Shown piece after piece: positions 32,943-42,105 of a stretch of DNA of 64,000 nt. The stretch comes from DATEBA01 sp035288045 (GTDB taxonomy: Bacteria; Actinomycetota; UBA4738; HRBIN12). The stretch is taken from the NCBI GenBank assembly GCA_035288045.1, contig DATEBA010000012.1, positions 1-64,000 of the forward strand, read 5' to 3'. Numbering within the stretch: the stretch's first letter is position 1; each line of letters begins with the position of its first letter. The notes under the pieces were generated by a model. It searched no databases and was not told where the DNA came from. It saw only the letters and a list, made by a program, of their open reading frames with translations. The translations under genes and the position numbers were made by a program.

Positions 32943-32971
32943 TTGTGCGGTTGGTTGAACGGTGGTATCGT
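32943..32971 (+). promoter_or_regulatory. promoter of the dapA-rnj(-ftsK) operon
   Basis: TTGTGC (32943-32948), 17-base spacer, TATCGT (32966-32971). Predicted start near 32978, leaving a 125-base leader before dapA. The upstream 85 bases between this and the adenosyltransferase promoter are lower in GC and hold no gene. Confidence 0.55.
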
Positions 32972-33013
32972 GCCCTCCTCTCGTTGGGGGGCGGCCGTGG
33001 CAAGGCAGGGCGC

Positions 33014-33102
33014 CTGACCGGGGCCCGGCCGCCCGCCCGGCGACCAGGTCGGCTACCAGTTCGGCCACCCGTCCGCCGCCGCACCCGGGGCAAGGAGGAA
33101 CG
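33014..33102 (+). ncRNA. dapA-rnj leader element related to the pnp leader
   Basis: CTGACC (33014-33019) can pair with GGTCGG (33047-33052), enclosing a GGGC/GCCC pairing. The 15-mer at 33047-33061 (GGTCGGCTACCAGTT) matches the pnp leader at 13 of 15 positions, and the final 14 bases before the start (GGCAAGGAGGAACG, 33089-33102) are identical in both. The third helix seen in front of pnp is not obvious here. Downstream genes include RNase J, an exoribonuclease, which fits a shared regulatory RNA. Confidence 0.4.
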
Positions 33103-33987
33103 ATGACCGGTAGGTTCGGGGCGGTCGTCACCGCCATGGTCACCCCGTTCCGGGACGACCACTCGCTCGATCTCGACACGGCGCAGGAGCTGGCCGGCTA
33201 TCTGCTGGAGCACGGCTCGGACGCCGTGGTGGTGACCGGCTCGACGGGCGAGGCGCCGACGCTCACCCATCAGGAGAAGGCCGAGCTCTATCGGGCCGTC
33301 ACCGAGGCGGCACGCGGCAAGGGCAAGGTGATCTGCGGAACCGGCACGTACTCGACCGCAGAGACCCTTCAACTGACCGAGGCGGCCGAGGAGGCCGGCG
33401 CCGACGGCCTGCTCGTCGTCACGCCGTACTACAACAAACCCCCTCAGCGCGGCCTGATCGCGCACTTCCAGCGCGTCGCCGACGCGACCGCTCTGCCGAT
33501 CATCGCGTACAACATCCCCGGCCGGACGGCGACGAGGATCGAGCACGAGACGCTTCTGCAGCTCGCGGCCGTTGCGAACATCGTTGCGGTGAAGGACTCC
33601 ACCGGCGACTTCCAGGGGATCTCCCGGCTCGTGGGCGAGGCGCCACCCGACTTCGAGGTGTACTCGGGCGACGACTGGGCGACCTTCGGGTACGTCTGCC
33701 TCGGTGCGGTCGGGGTCGTATCGGTCGCCTCGCACCTCGTCGGGAACAGGATCAGACAAATGATCGACCTGATCGAGGGCGGCGACCACGCTGCCGCGCG
33801 CAAGATCCACCGCGAGCTCGAGCCTCTGTTCAATGCCCTCTTCATCACGAGCAACCCGATCCCTGTGAAGGCTGCGCTCGAGATGGTCGGCCGCGCGGCC
33901 GGCCCGCCCCGGCTCCCGCTGGTGCCGGCCACGCCGGACGAGCGCAAGCGCATCCAGAAAGCCCTGGAGGATGCCGGCCTCCTCTAG
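33103..33987 (+). CDS. dapA: 4-hydroxy-tetrahydrodipicolinate synthase
   Basis: Condenses pyruvate with aspartate semialdehyde, entry step of the DAP/lysine pathway; 294 aa, TIM barrel. Schiff-base Lys is in IVAVKDSTGDF, the catalytic Tyr in VVTPYYNKPPQ, and GSTGEAPTLTHQEK is the pyruvate-binding segment. ATG 33103 follows AAGGAGG. It overlaps rnj by 17 bases, the standard actinobacterial dapA-rnj pair. Confidence 0.96.
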   Translation: MTGRFGAVVTAMVTPFRDDHSLDLDTAQELAGYLLEHGSDAVVVTGSTGEAPTLTHQEKAELYRAVTEAARGKGKVICGTGTYSTAETLQLTEAAEEAGADGLLVVTPYYNKPPQRGLIAHFQRVADATALPIIAYNIPGRTATRIEHETLLQLAAVANIVAVKDSTGDFQGISRLVGEAPPDFEVYSGDDWATFGYVCLGAVGVVSVASHLVGNRIRQMIDLIEGGDHAAARKIHRELEPLFNALFITSNPIPVKAALEMVGRAAGPPRLPLVPATPDERKRIQKALEDAGLL

Positions 33988-35650
33988 CCAGGACGGACCC
34001 GCGCGCGTCGTCTTCCTCGGCGGGGTCGGCGAGGTGGGCCGGAACATGGCCTGCGTCGAGCTGTCCGATCGCATCCTGATAGTCGACGTCGGATTGTCGT
34101 TCCCCACCGCGGAGATGCCCGGGGTCGACCTGGTCCTTCCCGACTTCGAGTACCTCCGGGACAACGCCGGACGGATCGAGGCGGTCGTGCTCACTCACGG
34201 CCACGAGGACCATATCGGCGGGCTTCCGTACCTCCTCCGCGAGTTCGAGGGACGGCTGCCGGTCCTCGGCACACCGTTCACGCTCGCCCTGCTCGAGGGC
34301 AAACTGGAGGAGCACGGCATGCGCGAGCGCGCCGACCTCCGCGAGGCGGTCGTGGGCGAAGGCTCGATCGTAGGGCCGTTCTCGATGCGGTTCATACGGG
34401 TCACCCACTCGATCCCCGACGGGATGGCGGTGGCGATAGACACGCCGTACGGGACGATCCTGCACACCGGCGACTTCAAGATCGACCAGACGCCCCTGGA
34501 CGGGCGACCGACCGACCTGCATGCCCTTGCCGAGGAGGCCAATCGCGGGGTTCACCTGCTGCTCTCCGACTCGACGAACGCCGAGGAGGCGGGTCACACG
34601 GCCAGCGAGCGGACGGTCGGGCCGGTCCTACACGACATCATCGCCGGCGCGTCGCAGCTGGTGGTGGTCGCGTGCTTCTCGAGCCACATCCACCGGATAC
34701 AGCAGGTGGTGAACGCCGCGCGATCCAACGAGCGGGTCGTGGCGTTCCTCGGGCGCTCGATGCACCAGAGCGTCGCCGCGGCCCGGCGCCTGGGCATCCT
34801 GCGGGTCCCCGAAGAGGACGTCGTCCCGATCGAGGAGGTGGACGACCTCGATCCCGGTCGCGTCGTCGTGGTTTCGACCGGCTCTCAGGGCGAGCCCTAT
34901 TCGGCGCTCTCTCTGATGGCGGCCCGCGAGCACAAATGGGTGAAGCTCCGCGAGGGGGACAGCGTCGTGCTTTCATCGTCGCTGATCCCGGGCAACGAGC
35001 CGGCGATCCACCGTGTCGTCGACGGCCTCTACCGCACCGGCGCGAACGTCTTCCACGTTCCGGCGGCACCCGTACACGCGTCTGGGCATGCCGCCGTCGA
35101 GGAGCTGCGCCTGATGCTCTCGATGGTCCGGCCGCGGTGGTTCATCCCGATCCACGGGGAACGCCGCCACCTCAACCACCACGCCCAGATCGCGCGCGAG
35201 GTCGGCGTTACCGCAGAGCACGTCCTGATCTGCGAGGACGGCGATCTGATCGAGGTTACCGAGGACGTGAAGATCGCCGGGCGGGTTCCGGCCGGGATGA
35301 CCTTCGTCGACGGTCTCGGGATCGGCGACGTCGGGGGCCAGGTCCTCCGAGACCGCCGGAAGCTGTCCGGCGACGGGGTCGTCGTTGTCGTGGTGGCCGT
35401 CGACGCCCACCACGGCCAGATCGTGGGCGGCCCGGACATCATCAACCGGGGCTTCGTCTACGAGGAGACCTCGGCCGACATCCTTGAACAGGCGGCGGAC
35501 CGCGTCATGCTTTCGCTGAAGGAGAGCGCCGAGGCCGAGGTCACCGACCGGAGCGTGCTCCAACAGAACATCCGGCGGGTGCTGGGCAGGTACTTCTGGG
35601 AGGTCACCCAGCGCAAGCCGGTCATATTGCCCGTGATCATGGAGGTCTAG
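33971..35650 (+). CDS. rnj: ribonuclease J
   Basis: Metallo-beta-lactamase/beta-CASP ribonuclease with 5'-3' exo- and endonuclease activity; 559 aa. Metal site HGHEDHIGG near residues 76-84, the following HTGDFKID and DSTNAEEAG segments, beta-CASP motifs (CFSSHIHRIQQVV, STGSQGEP) and the HASGHAAVEELRLM, FIPIHGE region are present. ATG 33971 lies inside the end of dapA, so translation is coupled. Together with PNPase and RNase Y in this window it completes a Firmicute-like RNA-decay set. Confidence 0.95.
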   Translation: MPASSSQDGPARVVFLGGVGEVGRNMACVELSDRILIVDVGLSFPTAEMPGVDLVLPDFEYLRDNAGRIEAVVLTHGHEDHIGGLPYLLREFEGRLPVLGTPFTLALLEGKLEEHGMRERADLREAVVGEGSIVGPFSMRFIRVTHSIPDGMAVAIDTPYGTILHTGDFKIDQTPLDGRPTDLHALAEEANRGVHLLLSDSTNAEEAGHTASERTVGPVLHDIIAGASQLVVVACFSSHIHRIQQVVNAARSNERVVAFLGRSMHQSVAAARRLGILRVPEEDVVPIEEVDDLDPGRVVVVSTGSQGEPYSALSLMAAREHKWVKLREGDSVVLSSSLIPGNEPAIHRVVDGLYRTGANVFHVPAAPVHASGHAAVEELRLMLSMVRPRWFIPIHGERRHLNHHAQIAREVGVTAEHVLICEDGDLIEVTEDVKIAGRVPAGMTFVDGLGIGDVGGQVLRDRRKLSGDGVVVVVVAVDAHHGQIVGGPDIINRGFVYEETSADILEQAADRVMLSLKESAEAEVTDRSVLQQNIRRVLGRYFWEVTQRKPVILPVIMEV

Positions 35651-35651
35651 G

Positions 35652-37871
35652 GTGGCGACGACGAAGCGCCGCGGGTCGTCCAAGAGCTCGTTGAAGAAGA
35701 AGAGGACCCCGGTGCGCCAGCACCTGGCACCCTGGGCGCGCGACGCCCTGGGAGTCGGCCTCGTGGTCGCAGCCCTTCTCGCGGTTCTCGCGCTGTGGTT
35801 CGATGCGGCCGGTCCGGCGGGAGGCGTGATCGAGTACGTGCTCCACGGGACGATCGGAAGCGCCGCCGTGATCTTCCCGTTCCTCGGCTTCTATTGGGGC
35901 GTGCTCTTGCTCCGCGGGACGGCCGAGGACGACCGGGTGCGCATGTTCATCGGCTTCGCGATCGCGGTCGTGGGGATCCTTGGGCTCCACTCGATCGTGA
36001 ACGGCAACCCGAGCCCGGCCTCAGGCTACTCGGGGATCCGGGACGCCGCCGGGATGCTCGGCGCGATCGCGGCCTGGCCGCTCTCCAACGTCGTGTCGGC
36101 GATCGGCGCCGGCATCGTCTGCGCCGGCCTGGCGTTCCTCGGCATTCTGATCTTCTCGGGAACCCCGCTCGCCACGGTGTGGGAGAGGTTGGGCGAGCTC
36201 CGCGAGGAGCTGGCCGAGCGACAGGACGCCCGGATAGCCCGCGAGGAGGAGCGGGAGAAGGAGGCGATGCGCCGACGGGCGGTCCGTGACGAGGAAGAGG
36301 AGGGTCCGACCGTCGTTCTCCCCGAGCTCTTCGACGAGGAGGAGCCGGAGGAAGAGGAGGAGCTCGAGATCCCGCCGCGCCTGGTCCGAGCGGCCGAGGC
36401 CGAGCAGCCGGAGGAGTACGAGCTGCCGCCGCTCTCGTTGCTGCGCAAGGCGCCTTCTTCTTCGGCAGACGGGCGGGACGAGGAGCACACCATGGAGGCC
36501 CTCGAGCGCACGTTCGTCAACTTCGGCGTGCCGGCGCGGGTGCCGACCGCGCACCGCGGGCCGACGGTGACCCTCTACGAGGTCGAGGTCGAGGCCGGAA
36601 CCAAGGTGCACAAAGTGCTCTCGCTGGCCGACGACATCGCCTACGCGCTCGCGACGCCGGACGTCCGCATCATCGCTCCTATCCCGGGGCGGTCGGCCAT
36701 CGGCGTCGAGGTCCCGAACAAGGTGCGCGACTTCGTGACCCTTGGCGACGTGCTTCGCTCCAGGTCCGCAAAGGAGGCGGCAGACCCCCTGTCGGTCGGG
36801 CTGGGCAAGGACGTCCACGGGCGGACGGTGATGGTGAACCTCTCGGACATGCCTCACCTGCTCATCGCCGGCGCGACCGGGGCGGGCAAGTCGTCGCTGA
36901 TCAACGCGTTCGTGACGTCGATCCTCATGCGAACGACTCCCGAGGAGGTGAAGCTAGTCCTGGTCGACCCCAAGCGCGTCGAGCTGTCGCACTTCGCCGA
37001 CCTGCCGCACCTGCTGTCGCCGGTGATCGTGCATCCGAAGCGCGCCGCGGAGGCGCTCGAGTGGGTCGTCCGGGAGATGGAGCTGCGCTACGAGATCCTG
37101 GCCACCGTCGGGGTTCGAGACCTGGACGGCTACCACGAGGGACTCGAGGAGGGAACCCTTCGCATCCCTCCCGGGCGAGAGGATGACTTCGAGCCGCTGC
37201 CGTTCCTGCTGGTAGTGATCGACGAGCTGGCCGACCTGATGATGGTCGCTCCGCGCGCCGTCGAGGACGCGATATGCCGGATCGCGCAGATGGCCCGCGC
37301 GGTCGGGATCCACCTGGTCGTGGCCACGCAGAGGCCATCGGTCGACGTGGTCACGGGGCTCATCAAGGCGAACATCCCCTCGCGGATCGCGCTGATGACG
37401 TCGTCCCAGGCAGACTCGCGCGTGATCCTGGACATGAACGGTGCCGAGCGCCTGGTCGGCCACGGCGATATGCTTTTCGCCCCGTCGAGCCTCTCCAAGC
37501 CGCTGCGCCTCCAGGGCGCGTTCGTGACGGAGGCCGAGATCCAGGCGGTAACCGAGTTCATCCGCTCGCAGCGCGAGCCGGAGTACGCGACGCACGTCGA
37601 GGGGCTCGGGAAGCCCCCCGCCGAGGACGAGGACCTGGGCGGCGACGACGAGCTCCTGGAGCAGGCTGCCGAGTTGGTCATCAGCTCGCAGTTCGGGTCG
37701 ACGTCGATGCTCCAGCGCAAGCTCAAGGTCGGCTTTTCGCGCGCGGGGCGCTTGATGGATCTGCTGGAGCAACGCGGGATCGTCGGGCCGTCGGTGGGAT
37801 CCAAGCCGCGCGACGTGCTGATCACGTGGGAGGAATGGGAGGAGTCCCGCGCCGCCCACACGGGGTCCTGA
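35652..37871 (+). CDS. ftsK: DNA translocase FtsK/SpoIIIE
   Basis: Septal DNA pump for chromosome segregation; 739 aa. The N-terminal 180 residues have about four membrane helices. A charged Glu-rich linker (about 185-275) leads to the motor: alpha region from about 278, Walker A GATGAGKSSL near residue 410, Walker B LLVVIDELADLM, RPSVDVVTG. The C-terminal gamma winged helix (SQFGSTSMLQRKLKVGFSRAGRLMDLLEQRGIVGP) reads KOPS-like sites. GTG start one base after rnj. Confidence 0.95.
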   Translation: MATTKRRGSSKSSLKKKRTPVRQHLAPWARDALGVGLVVAALLAVLALWFDAAGPAGGVIEYVLHGTIGSAAVIFPFLGFYWGVLLLRGTAEDDRVRMFIGFAIAVVGILGLHSIVNGNPSPASGYSGIRDAAGMLGAIAAWPLSNVVSAIGAGIVCAGLAFLGILIFSGTPLATVWERLGELREELAERQDARIAREEEREKEAMRRRAVRDEEEEGPTVVLPELFDEEEPEEEEELEIPPRLVRAAEAEQPEEYELPPLSLLRKAPSSSADGRDEEHTMEALERTFVNFGVPARVPTAHRGPTVTLYEVEVEAGTKVHKVLSLADDIAYALATPDVRIIAPIPGRSAIGVEVPNKVRDFVTLGDVLRSRSAKEAADPLSVGLGKDVHGRTVMVNLSDMPHLLIAGATGAGKSSLINAFVTSILMRTTPEEVKLVLVDPKRVELSHFADLPHLLSPVIVHPKRAAEALEWVVREMELRYEILATVGVRDLDGYHEGLEEGTLRIPPGREDDFEPLPFLLVVIDELADLMMVAPRAVEDAICRIAQMARAVGIHLVVATQRPSVDVVTGLIKANIPSRIALMTSSQADSRVILDMNGAERLVGHGDMLFAPSSLSKPLRLQGAFVTEAEIQAVTEFIRSQREPEYATHVEGLGKPPAEDEDLGGDDELLEQAAELVISSQFGSTSMLQRKLKVGFSRAGRLMDLLEQRGIVGPSVGSKPRDVLITWEEWEESRAAHTGS

Positions 37872-38058
37872 CGGTCGAACCGGCGTCCACAGCCGCCATC
37901 ACCGCCAGGTGCTGGACCTTGCGCGCGGCGTGGCTGTCAAGGACGACGAGGTCGTGCCAAATACGAACGCCGTCTGGCCGAGAGAGGGATTGCCCGACAC
38001 GCTAAGTTGGCGGGACAATTCTGCGACCCAGAGGGATTTGGTCGAAACGACGCCACAG

Positions 38059-38445
38059 ATGAGCAAGAGGACCCGACACCGCCGTTGGCCGGTAGTCGTG
38101 CCGTCACTGCTCGTTCTGGGGATCCTGCTTTGGGCCTCGTCTTCATACTTCTTGGGCATGTTCATGGGCGCCCGCAGCATCCCTAGCTTGCAGATCGTGA
38201 ACAAGACGGACCAGACGATCTCAATCTTCTACCTCCTTCCGGACGGAACGGAGGCAATGTCGATCGAGATTTCTCCTCATACTGTGGCGGACGCACCCAT
38301 CACCTGCGGGAAGAATGAGATCGTCGCGCGGACGCGAAGTGGCGCCGAAGTGGCACGTCGCGGTCCCTTCCCTGATTGCAACTTGGAAAGGTGGTCATCG
38401 CCGCGCCGCGCTCGGGATGAATCCGTTTCCAGACCGGTCAAGTAA
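38059..38445 (+). CDS. small single-pass membrane protein of unknown function
   Basis: 128 aa. ATG 38059 is followed by a basic N terminus and one membrane helix (VVVPSLLVLGILLWASSSYFL), then a domain of about 70 residues outside the membrane with the pattern IVNKTDQTISIFY ... ITCGKNEIVARTRSGAEVARRGPFPDCNLERW; the two Cys could form a disulfide. I recognise no named family. The frame extends 50 codons further upstream to 37909, but that part is not protein-like. GC content (roughly 55-58% by eye) is clearly below that of neighbours, suggesting recent acquisition. It interrupts the usual spacing between ftsK and the following genes. Confidence 0.65.
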   Translation: MSKRTRHRRWPVVVPSLLVLGILLWASSSYFLGMFMGARSIPSLQIVNKTDQTISIFYLLPDGTEAMSIEISPHTVADAPITCGKNEIVARTRSGAEVARRGPFPDCNLERWSSPRRARDESVSRPVK

Positions 38446-38501
38446 CTGAACCGCTTCGGGCCCGCTGGTTTGTCACATGCGGGGGCGCCCGGCATGCTTG
38501 G

Positions 38502-40292
38502 GTGAGGCTTGGCCAGCCCCCGTCGGTAGCCCTAGGGGATCTGTTGAGCGAGCAAAGAAGCGTTTTCGTCCGCGGCATGCGGATCATCTGGTCCTACGTG
38601 AGGACCCACCCGGTGCCATTCGCCGTAGCGGTGAGCGGGGCGGCTGTCTACGCCGGCGCAACGGTCGCGAGCACTGTTGTCCTGGGCAAGGTCACCGACG
38701 GGGTCATCACCCCGGCATTCCGCGGGCGGGTGAGCACCGGGACGATCCTGTGGGGCGCGGCCGCGGTGATCGCCGTCGGGCTCGTCCGCGCGGCCGGGAT
38801 CGTCGCCAGGCGCTACTTCGCCGGCATGACCGGCGCGCGCATGCAGCGCACCCTCCGCGAGCAGGTCGTGGAGCGCTACCGGGCGCTTCCCCTCGCCTAC
38901 CATCGCGCCCGCCCTACCGGTGAGCTCCTCGCGCACACCCAGGCCGACGTCGAGGCAGCGACCGAGGTCCTGCATCCGCTCCCGTTCTCCACCGCGGTCG
39001 TTCTGCTCGTCGTGTTCGCGGTGGTCTCTCTCCTCGTCACCGACCTGTTCCTAGCCGCGATCGGCCTCGCGGTCCTGCCCTTCCTTGCCGAGCTGAACCG
39101 CGTCTACTCCAGGAAGGTGGAGGCTCCCCTCGGGCGCGCGCAGGAGCGGATCGGCGAGCTCGCCTCCGTGGTCCACGAGAGCGTGGACGGCGCACTGGTG
39201 GTGAAGACGCTCGGCCGGGAGCCGACCGAGGTGGCCCGCCTCGCGGCAAAGGCAGACTCCGTGCGAACGGAACGCGTCGCGGCAGGACGCCTGCGGGCCG
39301 CGTTCGAGCCTCTGTTCGAGACGTTGCCGAACCTGGCCGTCGTCGTGCTCCTGGTTGTCGGCGCGTGGCGGGTATCGACCGACGCGATCACCGTCGGCGA
39401 CCTCGTCAGGTTCGTGAGCCTGTTCCTCCTGCTCGCGTTCCCCGTCCGCGTGATCGGGTTCGCTCTATCGGACGTTCCCCGCGCCGTCGTTGGGCGAGAG
39501 CGCCTCCAGGAGGTCTTCGACGAGCCCGTGACCCTGCCCCCGGCTGTCGAGGCGCTGCCGCTGCCCGGGGGCTCACTCGACGTGTCCGTCCGGTCGGTGA
39601 GCTTCTCCTACGGCGACTACCGGGTCCTGGACGACGTCTCGTTCGATCTGGCTCGGGAAGAGTCCGTGGCCGTTGTCGGGCCGACCGGTGCCGGCAAGAC
39701 GACTCTTGCGGAGCTGCTCGTGCGCCTGGCGGACCCCGACTTCGGGTCTGTCCGGCTCGGAGGTGTGGACCTCCGCCACCTCGATCCCGCGGAGCTTCGT
39801 GCCGCCGCGGCCATCGTGTTCCAGGAGAGCTTCCTGTTCGCCTCGACGGTGGGCGAGAACATCGCGCTCGGGCGGCCGATGGGTGACGAAGAGGTCGTGC
39901 ACGCCGCGCGGCTCGCGCAGGCCGACGGGTTCATCGGGGGCCTGCCCGACGGTTATGAGACGGTCGTCGGCGAGCGAGGCGTGACCCTGTCGGGCGGCCA
40001 GCGCCAGCGGGTAACGCTGGCCCGAGCGCTCGCCGGCCGCCCGCGGCTGGTGATCCTCGACGACGCGATGTCGTCGGTAGATCCGACCGTCGAGGCGGCG
40101 ATCCTCGCCGGGCTCCGCGGCGCGCTCGGCGGGACGACCGTCGTCGTGATCGCCCACCGGCCCGCGACGATCGCTCTCGCGGACCGGGTGCTGTTCCTCG
40201 GGCGGGGAAGGATCCTGGCGGAGGGGACCCACGAGGAGCTGCTGGCTCGCCCGGAGTACGCGGCCATCGTGCTCGCGAAGGAGCCGGTGTGA
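38502..40292 (+). CDS. ABC exporter half-transporter, subunit with degenerate ATP site
   Basis: 596-aa fused membrane/ATPase subunit: six membrane helices (about 30-330), then the nucleotide-binding domain with Walker A GPTGAGKTT, Q-loop FQESFLF, signature LSGGQRQRV and H-loop IAHRPAT. Walker B reads LVILDDAMS, with Asp where the catalytic Glu should be. It overlaps the next gene by 4 bases; that partner has a normal Walker B but a deviant signature. They therefore form a heterodimeric exporter with one competent ATP site, like TM287/288 or BmrCD. Drug or lipid export is possible; the substrate is unknown. The GTG start is tentative. Confidence 0.9.
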   Translation: MRLGQPPSVALGDLLSEQRSVFVRGMRIIWSYVRTHPVPFAVAVSGAAVYAGATVASTVVLGKVTDGVITPAFRGRVSTGTILWGAAAVIAVGLVRAAGIVARRYFAGMTGARMQRTLREQVVERYRALPLAYHRARPTGELLAHTQADVEAATEVLHPLPFSTAVVLLVVFAVVSLLVTDLFLAAIGLAVLPFLAELNRVYSRKVEAPLGRAQERIGELASVVHESVDGALVVKTLGREPTEVARLAAKADSVRTERVAAGRLRAAFEPLFETLPNLAVVVLLVVGAWRVSTDAITVGDLVRFVSLFLLLAFPVRVIGFALSDVPRAVVGRERLQEVFDEPVTLPPAVEALPLPGGSLDVSVRSVSFSYGDYRVLDDVSFDLAREESVAVVGPTGAGKTTLAELLVRLADPDFGSVRLGGVDLRHLDPAELRAAAAIVFQESFLFASTVGENIALGRPMGDEEVVHAARLAQADGFIGGLPDGYETVVGERGVTLSGGQRQRVTLARALAGRPRLVILDDAMSSVDPTVEAAILAGLRGALGGTTVVVIAHRPATIALADRVLFLGRGRILAEGTHEELLARPEYAAIVLAKEPV

Positions 40293-42070
40293 GCGAGCCG
40301 ACTCCTCCGACCGAGGGCGCGCTTCGGGTTCTGCGTCGCGGACTCCGCGACTCGCCGGCTCTCCGCCGCGGCTTTCGATTCACGGTCCTGCTCGCTCTGG
40401 TGGTGACCGCGGGGCGGCTCACGATCCCCGTGCTCATCAACCTGGTGATCGATCGGGGCCTGTCGGGGCCGGACGGGTACCGGCCGGGGTTGGTGCTCGT
40501 CCTGGGGGCCGCCGGCGCGGCCGTCTCGCTCCTCGTCTATCTCGCGGGGCGAGTCGCCTACACCCGGCTAGTGAAGGCCAGCGAAGCGGCGCTCCGCGAC
40601 CTGCGTGTGCGGGCGTTCGAGCACATCCACGAGCTCTCGATCGCCGACCAGAACGAGCAGCGCCGCGGAGCCTTCGTGGCCAGGGTCACCTCCGACATCG
40701 ACGTCCTCGCCATGTTCATGGAGTGGGGCGCGATCTCGTGGGTGGTGTCGCTCTCGATCATGACGGGCGCGCTCGCGCTGATGTTGTTCTTCTCGTGGTG
40801 GCTGACGCTCGTGGTGATCGCGGTGGTGATCCCGCTCGTGTTCGTGATGCGGGCGATGCAGCGGGGGATGGCGACCGCGTATAACCGCGTGCGCGACCGG
40901 GTGGGCGAGGCCCTCTCGGAGGTCTCCGAGTCGGTCATGGGAGCCGCGGTCGTCCGCGCCTACCGTCTGGAGGACCGGACCGAGGCGAAGGTCAAGGAGG
41001 CGATCGGACACCAGTACCGGGCCCAGATGAACGCGAACCGTTACATGGCCATGATCTTCCCGACGGGCGACCTGTTCGGCTCTGTGGCCGTCGCCGCATC
41101 GGTCGCCCTCGGCGCATGGTTGGGGCCCGGCCACGGGCTCACGGTGGGTTCCCTGGTCGCCTTCCTGTTCCTGGTGGGCGTCCTGATCGAGCCACTCTCG
41201 GAGCTGTCGGAAACCTTCGACACGACCCAGAGCGCGATCGCCGGGTGGAGGAAGGTGCTGGGGCTGCTCGACCTGCCGGCCGACGTCACAGAGCCGTCTC
41301 CGGGCCAGCCCCTAGCGTCGGGGGCGTTATCCGTTGCGGCGCAGGGCGTGGAATTCTCTTACCGCGACGGTGTGCCGGTGCTTCGCGGGATCGACCTCGA
41401 GCTTCCCGCCGGGACTCACGCCGCGATCGTCGGCGAGACCGGATGCGGCAAGACGACGTTCGCGAAGCTCCTGTGCCGTCTTGCGGATCCGACGTCCGGG
41501 CGCATCCTCCTGGGCGACGTGGATCTCCGTGAGGTCGTGCGGCGGTCCCGACGCGACTCGGTCCGTATGGTGGCCCAGGACGGTTTCCTCTTCGACACCA
41601 CGATCCGGGAGAACGTCCGCTACGGGCGCGAGGACGCGACCGACGAGGACGTCGAGCGTGCCTTCAATGATCTCGGTCTTGACTGGTGGGTTCGCCGTCT
41701 CCCCGAGGGGCTGAACACGCCGGTCGGCGAGAGGGGCGAGGGCCTGTCGGCGGGGGAGCGTCAGCTGGTGGCGCTCGCGCGCGCGCTGCTCGCGGAGCCG
41801 GGGCTCCTGATCCTTGACGAGGCGACGAGCGCGGTCGACCCCGAGACCGAGCGCACGCTGGCGGTGGCCATGGAGCGGGCGTCTGCGGGGAGGACGACCG
41901 TAGCCATCGCGCACCGGCTCTCGACCGCGGAGGGCGCCGACATCGTGCTCGTCTTCGATAGAGGCAGGATCGTCGAGCGCGGGCGGCACGATGAGCTCGT
42001 CGCCGCGGGCGGCATCTACGCGTCCCTCTACGAGAGCTGGCTCGGGAACGCGCATGCCCGACGCCTATAA
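40289..42070 (+). CDS. ABC exporter half-transporter, catalytic partner
   Basis: 593 aa, same architecture as the upstream subunit: six helices, then Walker A GETGCGKTT, Q-loop AQDGFLF, signature LSAGERQLV (consensus LSGGQ altered), Walker B LLILDEATSAVD with the catalytic Glu, and H-loop IAHRLST. Its Walker A/B face the partner's canonical LSGGQ to form the hydrolytic site. GTG 40289 overlaps the upstream stop. The promoter of the next gene begins at its last codons. Confidence 0.92.
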   Translation: MSEPTPPTEGALRVLRRGLRDSPALRRGFRFTVLLALVVTAGRLTIPVLINLVIDRGLSGPDGYRPGLVLVLGAAGAAVSLLVYLAGRVAYTRLVKASEAALRDLRVRAFEHIHELSIADQNEQRRGAFVARVTSDIDVLAMFMEWGAISWVVSLSIMTGALALMLFFSWWLTLVVIAVVIPLVFVMRAMQRGMATAYNRVRDRVGEALSEVSESVMGAAVVRAYRLEDRTEAKVKEAIGHQYRAQMNANRYMAMIFPTGDLFGSVAVAASVALGAWLGPGHGLTVGSLVAFLFLVGVLIEPLSELSETFDTTQSAIAGWRKVLGLLDLPADVTEPSPGQPLASGALSVAAQGVEFSYRDGVPVLRGIDLELPAGTHAAIVGETGCGKTTFAKLLCRLADPTSGRILLGDVDLREVVRRSRRDSVRMVAQDGFLFDTTIRENVRYGREDATDEDVERAFNDLGLDWWVRRLPEGLNTPVGERGEGLSAGERQLVALARALLAEPGLLILDEATSAVDPETERTLAVAMERASAGRTTVAIAHRLSTAEGADIVLVFDRGRIVERGRHDELVAAGGIYASLYESWLGNAHARRL

Positions 42071-42071
42071 T
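42066..42071 (+). promoter_or_regulatory. -10 box of the RodZ-like gene
   Basis: A perfect TATAAT straddling the ABC gene stop; predicted start near 42078, leader of 28 bases with a GAGGAG Shine-Dalgarno at 42094-42099. Confidence 0.5.
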
Positions 42072-42105
42072 CGCTGCTGGTCCGACCCAACCCGAGGAGT
42101 TCCGC

